Shown one piece after another: positions 39,718 to 49,794 of a DNA stretch of 64,000 bases (within the stretch, counting starts at the first letter, position 1; each line of letters opens with the position of its first letter). Made by a program: the position numbers and the translations under genes. This stretch comes from Photorhabdus sp. CRCIA-P01 (GTDB taxonomy: Bacteria > Pseudomonadota > Gammaproteobacteria > Enterobacterales > Enterobacteriaceae): positions 1-64,000 of the forward strand of contig NZ_NMQR01000003.1 in NCBI RefSeq assembly GCF_003545805.1. The letters are read 5' to 3'. A model generated the notes under the pieces. It was not told the origin of the DNA. It did not search any database and was given only the letters and a program-made list of their open reading frames with translations.

Positions 39718-40413
39718 ATGTCCACACGAATTCTGGCTATTGATACTGCAACGGAAGCCTGCTCAGTTGCTCTTTGGGATGATGGTGCTGTTTTGGCACA
39801 GTTTGAAATTTCTCCACGGGAACACACGCAACGTATTTTACCCATGGTTCAGTCTGTGCTGGCGGAAGCGGAGGTCAGTTTACAACAACTCAATGCCTTG
39901 GCTTTTGGCCGTGGGCCAGGCAGTTTTACTGGTGTACGTATTGGTGTTGGTATTGCTCAGGGGTTGGCTCTGGGTGCTGAACTGCCGGTGATTGGTGTTT
40001 CAACGCTTAATATGATGGCTCAAGGTGTTTTTCGCCTGACAGGATCAACTCAAGTATTGACCGCTATTGATGCCCGGATGGGAGAAATTTACTGGGGGCA
40101 ATATGTCCGCGATCAGGAAGGCAAATGGCAGGGAAGTGAAACAGAAGCTGTATTGAGACCGGAACAGGCAAGGGCTATCATGGATTCATTTCATGGGGAG
40201 TGGGTCATTGCCGGAACCGGTTGGCAGGCTTATCCTCAGTTGATGGAAAGTCACTTAACGTTGACTGACAGTGATATTACATTACCTCATGCTGAAGATA
40301 TGTTACCTCTGGCTGTACAGATGTGGCAGAACGGTGAGATGACAGCCGTAGAATATGCTGAACCGATCTATTTGCGTAATGAAGTGACTTGGAAAAAATT
40401 ACCGGGTCGTTAA
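39718..40413 (+). CDS. tsaB: tRNA t6A synthesis protein TsaB (YeaZ)
   Basis: A scaffold subunit of the TsaB-TsaD-TsaE complex that makes N6-threonylcarbamoyladenosine-37 in ANN-decoding tRNAs. 231 residues (E. coli 231). The ASKHA-fold N-terminus is [20 protein letters not shown]. The helical signature [20 protein letters not shown] is intact. It follows an insertion (carbamoyltransferase-like gene) and precedes yeaY as in E. coli. Confidence 0.96.
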   Translation: MSTRILAIDTATEACSVALWDDGAVLAQFEISPREHTQRILPMVQSVLAEAEVSLQQLNALAFGRGPGSFTGVRIGVGIAQGLALGAELPVIGVSTLNMMAQGVFRLTGSTQVLTAIDARMGEIYWGQYVRDQEGKWQGSETEAVLRPEQARAIMDSFHGEWVIAGTGWQAYPQLMESHLTLTDSDITLPHAEDMLPLAVQMWQNGEMTAVEYAEPIYLRNEVTWKKLPGR

Positions 40414-40525
40414 GTATCGGTTGATGAAACTTGTAGTAAAAGAAAGTATCAAATAGACATAATTATTTTAAACATATGGTTATTTCAAACATCGTTGTTG
40501 GGACAATTTTCAGGAGAAGGTGGTT

Positions 40526-41107
40526 ATGTTAAGAGTAATAAACTACCGGACGGGTATTAAGGCGCTAATCTTGTTAGGTGCTGTAATGCTTACAGGCTGT
40601 GTCACCGTTCCTGATTCAGTAAAAGGAACGTCACCAATACCTGTTCAGGATCTACTTTCTATTAAGAGTACACCTGCATTGTTTATCGGCCAGGAAGGAC
40701 GATTTGGCGGTAAAGTACTTAGTGTGGTGAATGAAAATCACCGTACCCGTTTGGAAATATCGTCATTGCCGTTGGCATCGGATGCCAGTCCGCAATTAGA
40801 TGAACCTTCCCTTGGCCGTATCTATGTTTATGTTAATAGTTTCCTTGAGCCTGACGATTTTAAAGGAAATTACGTCACTGTTGTTGGTCCGATAGTGGGG
40901 TTAAAAAAGGGTAAAATTGGTCGCGCGGATTACGATTATGTTGTGATTGATGTAATGGGCTATCAACGTTGGAAGGTTGTTCAACGGGTATTGATGCCTT
41001 ATGGCACAGGGCCTTGGAATTATTATGGCTATCCATATTATTCAGGTTGGGGATGGAATGGGAATTATCCCGACCCCGCACTTGTTGAAACTATTTTGAC
41101 CAGGTAG
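40526..41107 (+). CDS. yeaY: Slp-family outer membrane lipoprotein YeaY
   Basis: A 193-residue lipoprotein of the Slp family. The signal peptide ends in the lipobox LGAVMLTGC, with Cys lipidation, followed by VTVPDSVKG. The body has FGGKVLSVVNENHRTRLEIS and YVTVVGPIVGLKKGKIGRAD. The C-terminal part is Tyr/Gly/Trp-rich (YYGYPYYSGWGWNG). AGGAG lies 9 bases before the ATG at 40526; the GTG two codons earlier is less suitable. Located between tsaB and fadD as E. coli yeaY. Confidence 0.88.
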   Translation: MLRVINYRTGIKALILLGAVMLTGCVTVPDSVKGTSPIPVQDLLSIKSTPALFIGQEGRFGGKVLSVVNENHRTRLEISSLPLASDASPQLDEPSLGRIYVYVNSFLEPDDFKGNYVTVVGPIVGLKKGKIGRADYDYVVIDVMGYQRWKVVQRVLMPYGTGPWNYYGYPYYSGWGWNGNYPDPALVETILTR

Positions 41108-41269
41108 AGTTATTTCAATCAGGGGTTGTTGATGAATATCTTGTGACACCGTAACCTAATTTCCTACTTGAGCCGCCACAATAGATGTGGCGGTAATTTA
41201 TCTATTATTTTCTGTCTATCTTTGGATTGATTGTTAATTTCATTGCAATTCTTTCACCTAAACCCGCCG

Positions 41270-41446
41270 TCATCTCTTCTGCCAGAATTTTCTGTAGTTC
41301 ATCAGGAGTATTGGTAGGGTTTGATCACCGAGTACTTTTGATAAGAGCTCTTCTGGAAAAAGGGACGCAGCTTGGCGCTCTATATCGCTGATAGTAGTAC
41401 TATCTTTATAGGTTGCCTTTCTGACTGTGATGTTATTTATAATCAT
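41270..41446 (-). pseudogene. Possible N-terminal fragment of a GNAT acetyltransferase
   Basis: A 58-codon ORF begins MIINNITVRKATYKDSTTIS and continues DIERQAASLFPEE, which looks like the N-terminus of a GNAT-family acetyltransferase (RxATxxD...IxxIExxA). It ends soon after, without the acetyl-CoA-binding motif. A different frame then stays open down to 41205, including TPDELQKILAEEMTAGLGER, so frameshift decay or a junction of two relics is possible. The ribosome site is weak. The rest of the 41108-41799 gap is AT-rich apart from the FadR site. Confidence 0.35.
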
Positions 41447-41704
41447 TTTTTATTACCATTAGTTTTTTAATAATGCATTGGAATAGACGAAAGCAATAAA
41501 TGCTATTTCAAAAATGCTATCTTAAGCAAAAAATAAGTAGGTCAATGTATAATCAATAGCTACTAAGTTAAATATTAACTATGGCAATAATATACTGATA
41601 ACTAAAAATAATTTACAGACAACACAATTCTCTTTGTTTTTATGTATCAGGATTAACATGAAATTAGTGATGTGTATCTCAACCTGAACAATGTTTCTTT
41701 TTTA

Positions 41705-41721
41705 AACTGGTATGCTGAGTT
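41705..41721. promoter_or_regulatory. FadR operator upstream of fadD
   Basis: aactggtatgctgagtt matches the FadR consensus and is nearly the same as the E. coli fadD site (AGCTGGTATGATGAGTT). It lies about 80 bases before the start codon. FadR bound here would repress fadD until long-chain acyl-CoA accumulates. Confidence 0.78.
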
Positions 41722-41799
41722 AATAATTTGTTAAATCAAAGCGTGCGTTATTTATTAGGCGAGTGATAACATAGCAATTAAAATTTCAGGAGTACTACC

Positions 41800-43488
41800 T
41801 TGGAGAAAGTCTGGCTAAAACATTATCCGGCGGATGTTCCTGCGGAAATTGACCCGGATCGTTATGCATCATTGGTTGAGATGTTTGAAAATGCCGTAGC
41901 GCACTATGCAGATCAACCTGCATTTATCAATATGGGTGAGATTATGACCTTCCGTAAGTTGGAAGAGCGTAGTCGGGCATTCGCGGCATATTTGCAAAAT
42001 GGTTTGGGATTAAGTAAAGGAGATCGCGTTGCGCTGATGATGCCAAACCTACTGCAATATCCCGTTGCACTGTTTGGTGTTCTACGTGCAGGTATGATTG
42101 TCGTAAATGTAAACCCGTTGTATACGCCGCGTGAGCTTGAACATCAGCTTAATGACAGCGGCACTTCCGCTATTGTGATCGTCTCCAATTTTGCCCATAC
42201 ATTGGAAAAGATCGTTTTTAATACTAAAGTTAAGCATGTTATTTTGACGCGCATGGGGGACCAACTATCTCGTCCTAAAGGTACGTTGGTTGATTTTGCG
42301 GTGAAATATATCAAACGGCTGGTACCGAAGTATAATCTGCCTGATGCCATTTCATTCCGTTGCGCGATACAGAAAGGTTATCGCATGCAATATGTAAAAC
42401 CAGAGATTAACGGCAATGATTTGGCCTTTCTGCAATATACTGGCGGCACTACCGGTGTAGCGAAGGGGGCTATGCTGACTCACCGTAATATATTGGCAAA
42501 TCTTGAACAGGCAAAAGCGGTTTATTCTCCATTATTACGTGTAGGCCAAGAGCTGATTGTTACGGCGTTGCCTCTCTATCACATATTTGCGTTAATGGTG
42601 AATTGCTTGTTACTTATTTACCTGGGTGGGTGCAATCTTCTGATCACTAACCCGCGTGATATTACGGGTACAGCTAAAGAATTAGGTCGTTATCCGTTCA
42701 CTTCTGTCACCGGGGTAAATACGTTGTTTAACGCCTGGTTGAATAATGAAGAATTTAAGAAGCTTGATTTTTCTACGCTGCGTCTGGTTGTTGGTGGTGG
42801 TATGCCGGTACAGAAAGCGGTTGCTGAGAAATGGGCAAAAGTGACAGGTACTAATCTGCTTGAAGGTTATGGTCTGACGGAATGTTCACCTTTGGTTTCC
42901 TGTAATCCTTATAATTCGAAACATTACACTGGCAGTATTGGTTTCCCTGTCTCTTCAACGGAAATAAAACTGATGGGTGATGATGGTAATGAGGTAGAGA
43001 TGGGCCAGCAGGGAGAATTGTGGATACGTGGCCCACAGGTGATGGTGGGTTATTGGAATCGCCCTGATGCAACAGAAGAAGTGTTGAAAGATGGTTGGGT
43101 CGCGACGGGTGATATTGCGAATGTTAATGAACAAGGTTTCATTCATATCGTAGATCGTAAAAAAGATATGATTTTGGTTTCTGGTTTCAATGTGTATCCT
43201 AATGAAGTTGAAGATGTTGTATCAGCTCACCCTAAAGTGCTAGAGTCAGCAGCAATAGGGGTATCAAGCGAAAGTTCCGGTGAAACTGTCAAAGTATTTG
43301 TGGTTCGGATAGATCCTAGTTTGACCGAGGATGAACTTAAAACCCATTGCCGTCGTTATCTAACAGGGTATAAAGTACCAAAGATCATTGAGTTCCGGGA
43401 TGAATTACCTAAGTCTAATGTAGGTAAAATTCTTCGTAGGGAACTGCGTGATGAAGAGGAAAAGGTCAGGAATGTCGCTATAGCCTGA
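41800..43488 (+). CDS. fadD: Long-chain fatty acid-CoA ligase FadD
   Basis: Activates imported long-chain fatty acids to acyl-CoA at the inner membrane. 562 residues (E. coli 561), from TTG, as in E. coli, with CAGGAG upstream. AMP-binding motif [18 protein letters not shown], second motif [21 protein letters not shown], and the FACS signature [20 protein letters not shown] are all present. A FadR box lies upstream, and an 18-bp hairpin separates it from rnd. Confidence 0.98.
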   Translation: MEKVWLKHYPADVPAEIDPDRYASLVEMFENAVAHYADQPAFINMGEIMTFRKLEERSRAFAAYLQNGLGLSKGDRVALMMPNLLQYPVALFGVLRAGMIVVNVNPLYTPRELEHQLNDSGTSAIVIVSNFAHTLEKIVFNTKVKHVILTRMGDQLSRPKGTLVDFAVKYIKRLVPKYNLPDAISFRCAIQKGYRMQYVKPEINGNDLAFLQYTGGTTGVAKGAMLTHRNILANLEQAKAVYSPLLRVGQELIVTALPLYHIFALMVNCLLLIYLGGCNLLITNPRDITGTAKELGRYPFTSVTGVNTLFNAWLNNEEFKKLDFSTLRLVVGGGMPVQKAVAEKWAKVTGTNLLEGYGLTECSPLVSCNPYNSKHYTGSIGFPVSSTEIKLMGDDGNEVEMGQQGELWIRGPQVMVGYWNRPDATEEVLKDGWVATGDIANVNEQGFIHIVDRKKDMILVSGFNVYPNEVEDVVSAHPKVLESAAIGVSSESSGETVKVFVVRIDPSLTEDELKTHCRRYLTGYKVPKIIEFRDELPKSNVGKILRRELRDEEEKVRNVAIA

Positions 43489-43508
43489 GATCCTCTTCAT
43501 AATATTGA

Positions 43509-43550
43509 TAAGCACGACAACGCCGGTATCAGCCGGCGTTGTCGTGCTTA
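43509..43550. terminator. Very strong hairpin between fadD and rnd
   Basis: A perfect 18-bp stem (taagcacgacaacgccgg and its complement) with a 6-base loop lies just after fadD. No long T run follows, but its stability suggests a terminator or mRNA 3' barrier. Confidence 0.8.
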
Positions 43551-43578
43551 TTCCATGAATGGCTAAGAGAACTATGTT

Positions 43579-44706
43579 TTGAATTATCAGTTGATCACCA
43601 CAGATGCTCAGTTGCAACAAGTTTGCGAAGGGGCAAAAAAATACTCAAAAGTAGCATTGGATACTGAATTTGTACGCACACGGACGTATTACCCACAATT
43701 AGGTTTGATACAACTGTATGATGGCGAACAACTTTCTCTGATTGATCCACTTAATATCACTAACTGGCAACCTTTCCGCGAGTTAATTACTCATCCTCAA
43801 ATATTGAAGCTGTTACATGCTGGCAGTGAAGATTTGGAAGTTTTTCTGAATACTTTTCAATGTTTGCCGGAACCGATGATTGATACTCAGGTCCTGGCGG
43901 CTTTTATTGGGCACCCGCTTTCATGTGGCTTTGCCGCGCTGGTGGTTGAATATATTCATGTCGAGCTGGATAAAAGCGAATCCCGCACTGATTGGCTTGC
44001 CCGCCCGTTAAGTGAAAAACAGTGCGAGTATGCCGCAGCGGATGTTTATTATCTGTTGCCTTTGGCGGATATATTGATGACTGCAACAGCGCAGGCTGGA
44101 TATATGGAGGCTGCGACGGGTGAGTGTCGGCTGATAAGCCGACGCCGTAAAGAGATATTGGAACCGGAATGTGCTTATAAACAGATAGGCAATATCTGTC
44201 AATTACGTCCCCAACAGCTTGCGTGTTTGAAAAAACTGGCGGCATGGCGTTTGAATCAGGCCAGAGAACGCGATTTAGCCGTGAACTTCGTCATTCGTGA
44301 AGAAAACCTGTGGCAGGTAGCGCGTTATATGCCAACTTCTTTGGCGGAGTTGGATGCGTTAGGGTTAAGCGGGCAGGAGATTCGTTGTCATGGTCGTCGT
44401 CTATTGGCAATGGTTGCTGAAAGTGGAAATATTCCAGAAAGCGAATGCCCGCCGCCAATGACGAACCTGATTGATCAACTTGGTTATCGCAAAGCATTTA
44501 AGGATATTAAGGCGCTGATCCATCAGGTAAGTGAACAGCACAGATTTAATTCTGAATTATTGGCATCTCGTCGTCAGATTAATCAATTACTTAGCGTTCA
44601 CTGGAACTTGAAACAATTAAATGACAAACCTGAACTGCTTAGTGGGTGGCGGGGAGAGTTGCTGGCTGAGCCAGTCGCGGAGATTCTGGCGAACTATCCT
44701 GATTAA
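43579..44706 (+). CDS. rnd: Ribonuclease D
   Basis: A 3'-5' exoribonuclease acting on tRNA 3' ends. 375 residues, matching E. coli RNase D. The DEDD catalytic residues are visible: ALDTEFVRTRTYYPQLGLIQ (DxE), HAGSEDLEVFLN (D), and the C-terminal YAAADVYYLLPL (YxxxD). HRDC domains occupy the rest. The start is TTG (MNYQLITTDAQL), preceded by tgtttt, matching the UUG start and U-run known to set expression in E. coli rnd. An in-frame alternative ATG at this position is absent. Confidence 0.97.
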   Translation: MNYQLITTDAQLQQVCEGAKKYSKVALDTEFVRTRTYYPQLGLIQLYDGEQLSLIDPLNITNWQPFRELITHPQILKLLHAGSEDLEVFLNTFQCLPEPMIDTQVLAAFIGHPLSCGFAALVVEYIHVELDKSESRTDWLARPLSEKQCEYAAADVYYLLPLADILMTATAQAGYMEAATGECRLISRRRKEILEPECAYKQIGNICQLRPQQLACLKKLAAWRLNQARERDLAVNFVIREENLWQVARYMPTSLAELDALGLSGQEIRCHGRRLLAMVAESGNIPESECPPPMTNLIDQLGYRKAFKDIKALIHQVSEQHRFNSELLASRRQINQLLSVHWNLKQLNDKPELLSGWRGELLAEPVAEILANYPD

Positions 44707-44720
44707 TCCATATCAGAACC

Positions 44721-44740
44721 TTAGCCTGATGCCAGGCTAA
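44721..44740. terminator. Hairpin between rnd and minE
   Basis: Stem ttagcctg / caggctaa, 15 bases after the rnd stop. A second weaker hairpin (ggggt / acccc) is at 44752-44774. Together they lie between two convergent transcripts. Confidence 0.55.
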
Positions 44741-44846
44741 AGTGCGAGAAAGGGGTTCCCGTTAGGGTTACCCCATCTCAGACTGCCATGTAATTAGTTT
44801 GGTTACTTTGATGGCGGTAATGATAAAACAGCCCTGTCTGTCTGCG

Positions 44847-45116
44847 TTATTTTTGAGTTTCTTCTGCCTCAGGCAATGTTATATTAAGCTCCAGCACGGA
44901 AATATCATCACCTTTCTGTTCAAATTGTACAGAGAGCATATCAGGATCTACCTGTATATATTTACAGATTACCGCCAAGATATCCCGTTTCATATCAGGC
45001 AGATAAGCAGGTTCAGAATCACCACGGCGACGCTCTGCCACGATGATTTGCAGCCGCTCTTTAGCGATATTTGCTGTCGGTTTTTTTCTCGACAGAAAGA
45101 AATCTAGCAAGGCCAT
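44847..45116 (-). CDS. minE: Cell division topological factor MinE
   Basis: MinE stimulates MinD ATPase and drives pole-to-pole oscillation so that division occurs at midcell. 89 residues (E. coli 88). The N-terminal membrane-targeting/anti-MinCD part starts [20 protein letters not shown] with [11 protein letters not shown]. The topological specificity domain follows. Its start lies 3 bases after the minD stop: third gene of minCDE. Confidence 0.97.
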   Translation of the reverse strand: MALLDFFLSRKKPTANIAKERLQIIVAERRRGDSEPAYLPDMKRDILAVICKYIQVDPDMLSVQFEQKGDDISVLELNITLPEAEETQK

Positions 45117-45119
45117 GTT

Positions 45120-45932
45120 TTACCCCCCAAACAGGCGTTTTAAGAAGCCTTTTTTCTCTTCTTCAATGAAGCGGAAAGGACGCTCTTCCCCTAATAAACG
45201 TTCAACAGTATCTGCATACGCTTTTCCTGCATCGGATTCTGTATCCAGAATGACCGGTTCCCCTTGGTTAGATGAACGCAGTACAGATTGATCTTCTGGA
45301 ATAACACCGATTAAAGGAATGCATAAAATTTCCAGAACGTCTTCCATACTTAGCATATCACCACGACTCACACGGCCTGGGTTATAGCGGGTTAATAGCA
45401 GATGTTCTTTAATGGGATCTTCACCCCGTTCAGCTCGACGAGATTTAGAAGCCAGAATACCCAGAATACGGTCTGAATCACGTACAGAAGAGACCTCAGG
45501 ATTCGTTGTGATGATCGCTTCGTCAGCAAAATAGAGTGCTACCAATGCACCACTTTCAATTCCTGCCGGGGAGTCACAGATAATAAAATCGAAACCTTGT
45601 TTATCCAGATCAACTAAAACCTGCTCAACGCCTTCAGGAGTGAGAGCGTCTTTATCGCGGGTTTGCGATGCAGGCAAGATATAAAGATTCTCGGTACGTT
45701 TATCTTTAATTAATGCCTGATTAAGCGAGACGTCACCTTGGATAACGTTCACGAAGTCATAAACTACGCGGCGTTCACATCCCATAATCAGATCGAGGTT
45801 ACGCAGGCCGATGTCAAAATCGATAACGACGGTCTTTTTACCTCTTTGAGCAAGGCCGGTAGCAATGGCCGCGCTTGAAGTGGTTTTGCCAACGCCACCT
45901 TTACCTGATGTAACAACAATAATGCGTGCCAT
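45120..45932 (-). CDS. minD: Septum site-determining ATPase MinD
   Basis: A ParA-type ATPase that carries MinC to the membrane. The 270 residues equal E. coli MinD. The deviant Walker A is VTSGKGGVGKTTSSAAIATG, and Walker B FIICDSPAGIE. The C-terminal amphipathic membrane-targeting helix is in EEEKKGFLKRLFGG. Middle gene of the min operon. Confidence 0.98.
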   Translation of the reverse strand: MARIIVVTSGKGGVGKTTSSAAIATGLAQRGKKTVVIDFDIGLRNLDLIMGCERRVVYDFVNVIQGDVSLNQALIKDKRTENLYILPASQTRDKDALTPEGVEQVLVDLDKQGFDFIICDSPAGIESGALVALYFADEAIITTNPEVSSVRDSDRILGILASKSRRAERGEDPIKEHLLLTRYNPGRVSRGDMLSMEDVLEILCIPLIGVIPEDQSVLRSSNQGEPVILDTESDAGKAYADTVERLLGEERPFRFIEEEKKGFLKRLFGG

Positions 45933-45955
45933 GAAGTGATTCCTTATTAAAAGGG

Positions 45956-46639
45956 CTAGATTAAAGGTTCAATAGTTAATTCATTATTTACCAGGCTAAG
46001 TTTTGCGGCTTTTCCTGCTAATTCAGTTGGGATTTTATCGCCGAGCCAATATTGCCCCGCGATAGAGATAAGTTCGGCATTTAAATGGGTGCAAAAAACC
46101 AGGCACTCCTGATCACCGGATGCACCGGCTAATGCCCGACCACGCATCATACCGTAGATGTGAATATTGCCGTCTGCAATCAATTCGGCACCGGCGCTTA
46201 CATTACTGGTAACAATAAGATCACTGCCTTGGGCATAAATCCTTTGACCTGAGCGAACAGGTAAATTAATTACGCGGGTTTTTTTAATCGCGGGTTCAGC
46301 CGGTTTATCTTCCTTTGCCGAGGTTTTTTGTTTTTTTCCTTCACTTAGTAGTGGTAAGGATGCTTTTATTACCGCCCTGCGTTGTTGCTCATCACGACAA
46401 CCACTCATTCCGACAATACGGAATCCTGCTGAATCAATAGCGTGATGCAGCGCTTTCAGATCAGCGTCTGCCGGCAGAGCGGAGATATTAATGACAACAG
46501 GCGCATTTTTCAGAAAATCCGGTGCTTGTTCCACTTTTTCCTGTAGGGCCTGTAGAATGATTTCTGGTTGGTCATTATGTAAATGAACAACCGAAAGCGT
46601 AAAATTACTGCCTTTTAGCTCAATTGGCGACTGTGACAT
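45956..46639 (-). CDS. minC: Septum site-determining inhibitor MinC
   Basis: Inhibits FtsZ polymerisation away from midcell. 227 residues (E. coli 231). The N-terminal FtsZ-interacting domain (about 1-105) is linked by a Lys-rich segment ([19 protein letters not shown]) to the C-terminal beta-helix: [20 protein letters not shown] and [20 protein letters not shown]. First gene of minCDE, divergent from ycgL across about 140 bases. Confidence 0.97.
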   Translation of the reverse strand: MSQSPIELKGSNFTLSVVHLHNDQPEIILQALQEKVEQAPDFLKNAPVVINISALPADADLKALHHAIDSAGFRIVGMSGCRDEQQRRAVIKASLPLLSEGKKQKTSAKEDKPAEPAIKKTRVINLPVRSGQRIYAQGSDLIVTSNVSAGAELIADGNIHIYGMMRGRALAGASGDQECLVFCTHLNAELISIAGQYWLGDKIPTELAGKAAKLSLVNNELTIEPLI

Positions 46640-46783
46640 CTATCCTGCCTGACTCAGATTCAGCAAATTTGAGATCCCCCCAGAACACCCCCTGGGATAC
46701 GATATTTAGAAAAACAATAAACATGTTATAATTACTAAATTATTCAAGCAAGTTGTGACCTGAATTTAAAAGAGTTTATTATA

Positions 46784-47056
46784 ATGATTTGTGCGATCTA
46801 CAGAAGCCCGAAAAGGGAGCAAACATATCTTTATGTTGAAAAAAGAGATAATTTCTCTCGTGTTCCCGAAGAGTTACTGCAAAGTTTTGGACAGCCCCAA
46901 TATACAATGATGATTTCTCTGGCAGACAGAAAAAAACTGGCAGGTGCCGATATAGAAAAGGTAAAAATATCGTTAATTGAACAGGGTTTCTACCTGCAAA
47001 TCCCACCTCCGGTTGAAAACTTAATGAATGCACATCTGAACCAGATGGAAAAATAA
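46784..47056 (+). CDS. ycgL: YcgL domain protein
   Basis: A 90-residue conserved gammaproteobacterial protein of unknown function. It matches E. coli YcgL (MFCVIYRSSKRDQTYLYVE) as [20 protein letters not shown], then [18 protein letters not shown]. Divergent from minC as in E. coli. Confidence 0.93.
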   Translation: MICAIYRSPKREQTYLYVEKRDNFSRVPEELLQSFGQPQYTMMISLADRKKLAGADIEKVKISLIEQGFYLQIPPPVENLMNAHLNQMEK

Positions 47057-47162
47057 CAAGACCTTATTTTGCGATCAGTCTTGGCGTGGTGGCTGATAAG
47101 ATGGAGCAATAAGTGCTATAATCATGGGTATGTTGCCTGATAAACCAGAGTGAGAAACGAAT

Positions 47163-47819
47163 ATGTATCAACACAGAGACTGGCAGGGGGCATTACTGGA
47201 TCTTCCTGTCAATAAAGTGGTTTGCGTTGGTAGTAATTACGTTAAACATATTAAAGAGATGGGGTCTCAGCCAGCGGAAGAACCCGTTGTTTTTATTAAG
47301 CCGGAAACTGCACTGTGTGATATACATCAGCCAATTGCAATTCCAAAGGATTTTGGTGTCGTTCATCATGAAGTTGAACTGGCTGTACTGATTGGTATGC
47401 CGTTGAAACAAACAAATAAAGAGCGAGTTGGCGCCGCTATCGCGGGTTTTGCTGTGGCATTGGATCTCACCTTGCGTGATTTGCAATCTAAATTCAAGAA
47501 AGCGGGTCAACCGTGGGAAAAAAGTAAGGCGTTTGATGGCTCTTGCCCGATATCTGGGTTTATTCGAATAAGTCATTTTGGTGATCCGCAGAATGTCCAG
47601 TTTTCACTGACGGTCAATGATGAGCTACGGCAGAACGGTAATAGTAACGATATGTTGACACCCATCGTTCCTCTGATCAGCCATATGTCGCACTTTTTCA
47701 CTTTGCGGCCGGGAGATGTGATTCTCACTGGTACACCGGAAGGTGTTGGAGCACTAAAATCCGGTGATGTGTTAAAGGTTACTCTGAATGATAATTCACT
47801 CACTACCAGGGTGATTTGA
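47163..47819 (+). CDS. ycgM: Fumarylacetoacetate hydrolase-family protein YcgM
   Basis: A 218-residue FAH-family protein. Members hydrolyse or decarboxylate acyl-pyruvates and oxaloacetate using a divalent metal. Metal-binding acids are in VHHEVELAVLIG (ExE) and in ALDLTLRDLQSKFKKAGQPW (D). Also VILTGTPEGVG near the end. Promoter and ribosome site (GAGTGAGAAACG) upstream. It lies in the ycgL-ycgM-ycgN order found in E. coli. Confidence 0.9.
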   Translation: MYQHRDWQGALLDLPVNKVVCVGSNYVKHIKEMGSQPAEEPVVFIKPETALCDIHQPIAIPKDFGVVHHEVELAVLIGMPLKQTNKERVGAAIAGFAVALDLTLRDLQSKFKKAGQPWEKSKAFDGSCPISGFIRISHFGDPQNVQFSLTVNDELRQNGNSNDMLTPIVPLISHMSHFFTLRPGDVILTGTPEGVGALKSGDVLKVTLNDNSLTTRVI

Positions 47820-47843
47820 ATAATATAAGGAATAGTAGAAGTT

Positions 47844-48275
47844 ATGTCTCAGCCTTTCTGGCAGGTAAAAACCTTAGATCAGATGACGGATGAAGAATGG
47901 GAGTCATTATGTGATGGTTGTGGGCAGTGTTGCTTACATAAATTGATGGATGATGATACCGATGAAATTTATTTTACTAATGTTGCTTGCAATCAACTCA
48001 ATATAAAAACGTGCCAATGCAAAAATTACGAAGATCGTTTCAGATATGAACCGGATTGCATCAAATTAACCCGTCATAATTTGCCGACTTTTGCATGGTT
48101 ACCAATAACTTGTGCATATCGTTTGCTTGAAGAAGGGAAGCCATTATTACCGTGGCACCCTCTGATTAAAGGTTCGAAATCAGCAATGCATAGCGAAAGA
48201 ATTTCTGTTAGGCATATCGCTGTACGGGAAATTGATATTGTAGAATGGGAAGATCATATTATTAATAAACCTTGA
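47844..48275 (+). CDS. ycgN: YcgN/YkgJ-type cysteine cluster protein
   Basis: A 143-residue UPF0260 protein with the N-terminal cysteine cluster [15 protein letters not shown], then [18 protein letters not shown], suggesting zinc or Fe-S binding. Function unknown. It follows ycgM by 24 bases in a likely operon. Confidence 0.92.
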   Translation: MSQPFWQVKTLDQMTDEEWESLCDGCGQCCLHKLMDDDTDEIYFTNVACNQLNIKTCQCKNYEDRFRYEPDCIKLTRHNLPTFAWLPITCAYRLLEEGKPLLPWHPLIKGSKSAMHSERISVRHIAVREIDIVEWEDHIINKP

Positions 48276-48463
48276 TAATGATTTAACTAACTATAATTTA
48301 ATAAATTATTTTCTGTGTTTCCCAAGTTGGGGGCTTGCTCCAGAGCTAAGTTAACCAGAGGGTATATCCACCAAAATGAACTAAAGGTTGATTGTATATA
48401 ATTGCATCTATACTATTACCATTAGGTAATTGAACCTGTGGTCTATTATAGGAGGCATAAAGT

Positions 48464-49105
48464 ATGCCAATACATGTGGGAAACATAGAAAAGATTACCA
48501 ATGATTTCATCCAATTGAGTGAGTTAGAGTTCAATCGTGTTCTGTATGATGCTCTTGGTTCCTCTGGTGCTAATATTGTGCATGATGTGGATGAACTCAT
48601 TTTTCCGCCCGGTTACCGGTTGATTAGGGTTGATAACCGGCTAGATTTGGATGATATAGATGAGCCCTACTTTGAATTAGCGCTACTTAGTGACGAAACA
48701 AAAGAAGTCGTTTATTACAACAAAGTTATTATAATAAGTGACTTGGTTCTTAACTGTCGTCTTGCTTCGCAGATACTTGTGTGGCGAACGAGGAAGCCAC
48801 AACATAAAGCGGCATTAAGTGATTTGGCTGCTAAAATCTTTTTCCACTATCTGATTAAAACCTATGATGTTGTTGCTTCAAATATGAGTCAAATAATAGA
48901 AGGAACCTCTTTTTGGCAAGCTAGAATGTATGAGGCGTTACAGTTTGGGCTTCATGTTTACGGTTATGATGTCATGACCTGTGAATTAAGAAATATTTTA
49001 GCTGAAGATGATGTTAGTAAAGAGCAGAGTTGGTTGTGGGGTAATATGGAATATTATATGGATAGACTGGCGATTATTTCTAGGATCAAACTGCCTAATA
49101 AGTAA
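48464..49105 (+). CDS. Protein of unknown function
   Basis: A 213-residue soluble protein with a clear ribosome site (AGGAGG) before ATG. It has an acidic N-terminal half (FPPGYRLIRVDNRLDLDDID) and a helical C-terminal half (DVVASNMSQIIEGTSFWQAR). I recognise no family. It has no signal peptide or membrane helix. It is convergent with the 206-residue gene across a strong terminator, between ycgN and hslJ. Confidence 0.55.
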   Translation: MPIHVGNIEKITNDFIQLSELEFNRVLYDALGSSGANIVHDVDELIFPPGYRLIRVDNRLDLDDIDEPYFELALLSDETKEVVYYNKVIIISDLVLNCRLASQILVWRTRKPQHKAALSDLAAKIFFHYLIKTYDVVASNMSQIIEGTSFWQARMYEALQFGLHVYGYDVMTCELRNILAEDDVSKEQSWLWGNMEYYMDRLAIISRIKLPNK

Positions 49106-49136
49106 TTAATTTTGCCAGGTTATATCTGAGGTGAAT

Positions 49137-49166
49137 ATAATGGTTCGAACTAACTCGAACCATTAT
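49137..49166. terminator. Bidirectional terminator
   Basis: A 12-bp stem (ataatggttcga / tcgaaccattat) with a 6-base loop lies between two convergent unrecognised genes. Confidence 0.8.
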
Positions 49167-49173
49167 TAGTTAA

Positions 49174-49794
49174 TTACAAAGCGCCGGAAATCCAAACATT
49201 AATTCTCTCATAGAAAGATTTAATTGATTCCCATGCTCTGCTTATCCATTCAGAGAGTTGCCTGGCTGCATCAAGTATAAAATTTGAAAGCCTGCCAAAC
49301 AAACTGGAGAAGAATGCATTAGTTTTTTCCATAAAACTTTGTATTGTTGCTCTGGCGTTAGGAAATTGTAACCCGAATTGAATGGCTTTATCGTAACTTG
49401 TATCAATTTGTCTGTTGTTCTCATCTTTGGTTCTTTGACGAGATTTATTCATGTTATCGATCCAGTCTTGGTCTGCGTTATCTGGATCGGCAGCAATCGC
49501 TTCCTGATATTTCTGCGTGCTGTCAGTTACACTTGCCTTAGAAACGTTTGTCGTTGAATTAGCACCAGATTTCACAGAATCTTTCAATTCATTAATAATA
49601 CCATTTATTTCCTTATTTCCGGTAATATCTATACTCTCATATTGTTCCCCAAGCATATTTGCATATGCTTGGAGTTCAGGTGTCGATGGCACAAAGGGTT
49701 CAGTTTTAGAATCATTTAATATATGTTTTGCGTGTTGGCGCATTTCGTTCATCAGGTCGATAAATTGAATATCAGTCAGTTCAATATTGGACAT
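49174..49794 (-). CDS. Protein of unknown function, possible secreted or membrane-active protein
   Basis: A 206-residue protein that I do not recognise. The N-terminal 90 residues are acidic and helical, the middle is hydrophilic, and the last 70 residues hold closely spaced aromatic/amphipathic helices (TNAFFSSLFGRLSNFILDAA, then WISRAWESIKSFYERINVWI). No Sec signal peptide is present. This architecture could belong to a non-classically exported effector or a lipid-binding protein, but nothing proves it. Convergent with the 213-residue gene. DNA upstream (49795-50117) is AT-rich and lacks genes. Confidence 0.5.
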   Translation of the reverse strand: MSNIELTDIQFIDLMNEMRQHAKHILNDSKTEPFVPSTPELQAYANMLGEQYESIDITGNKEINGIINELKDSVKSGANSTTNVSKASVTDSTQKYQEAIAADPDNADQDWIDNMNKSRQRTKDENNRQIDTSYDKAIQFGLQFPNARATIQSFMEKTNAFFSSLFGRLSNFILDAARQLSEWISRAWESIKSFYERINVWISGAL

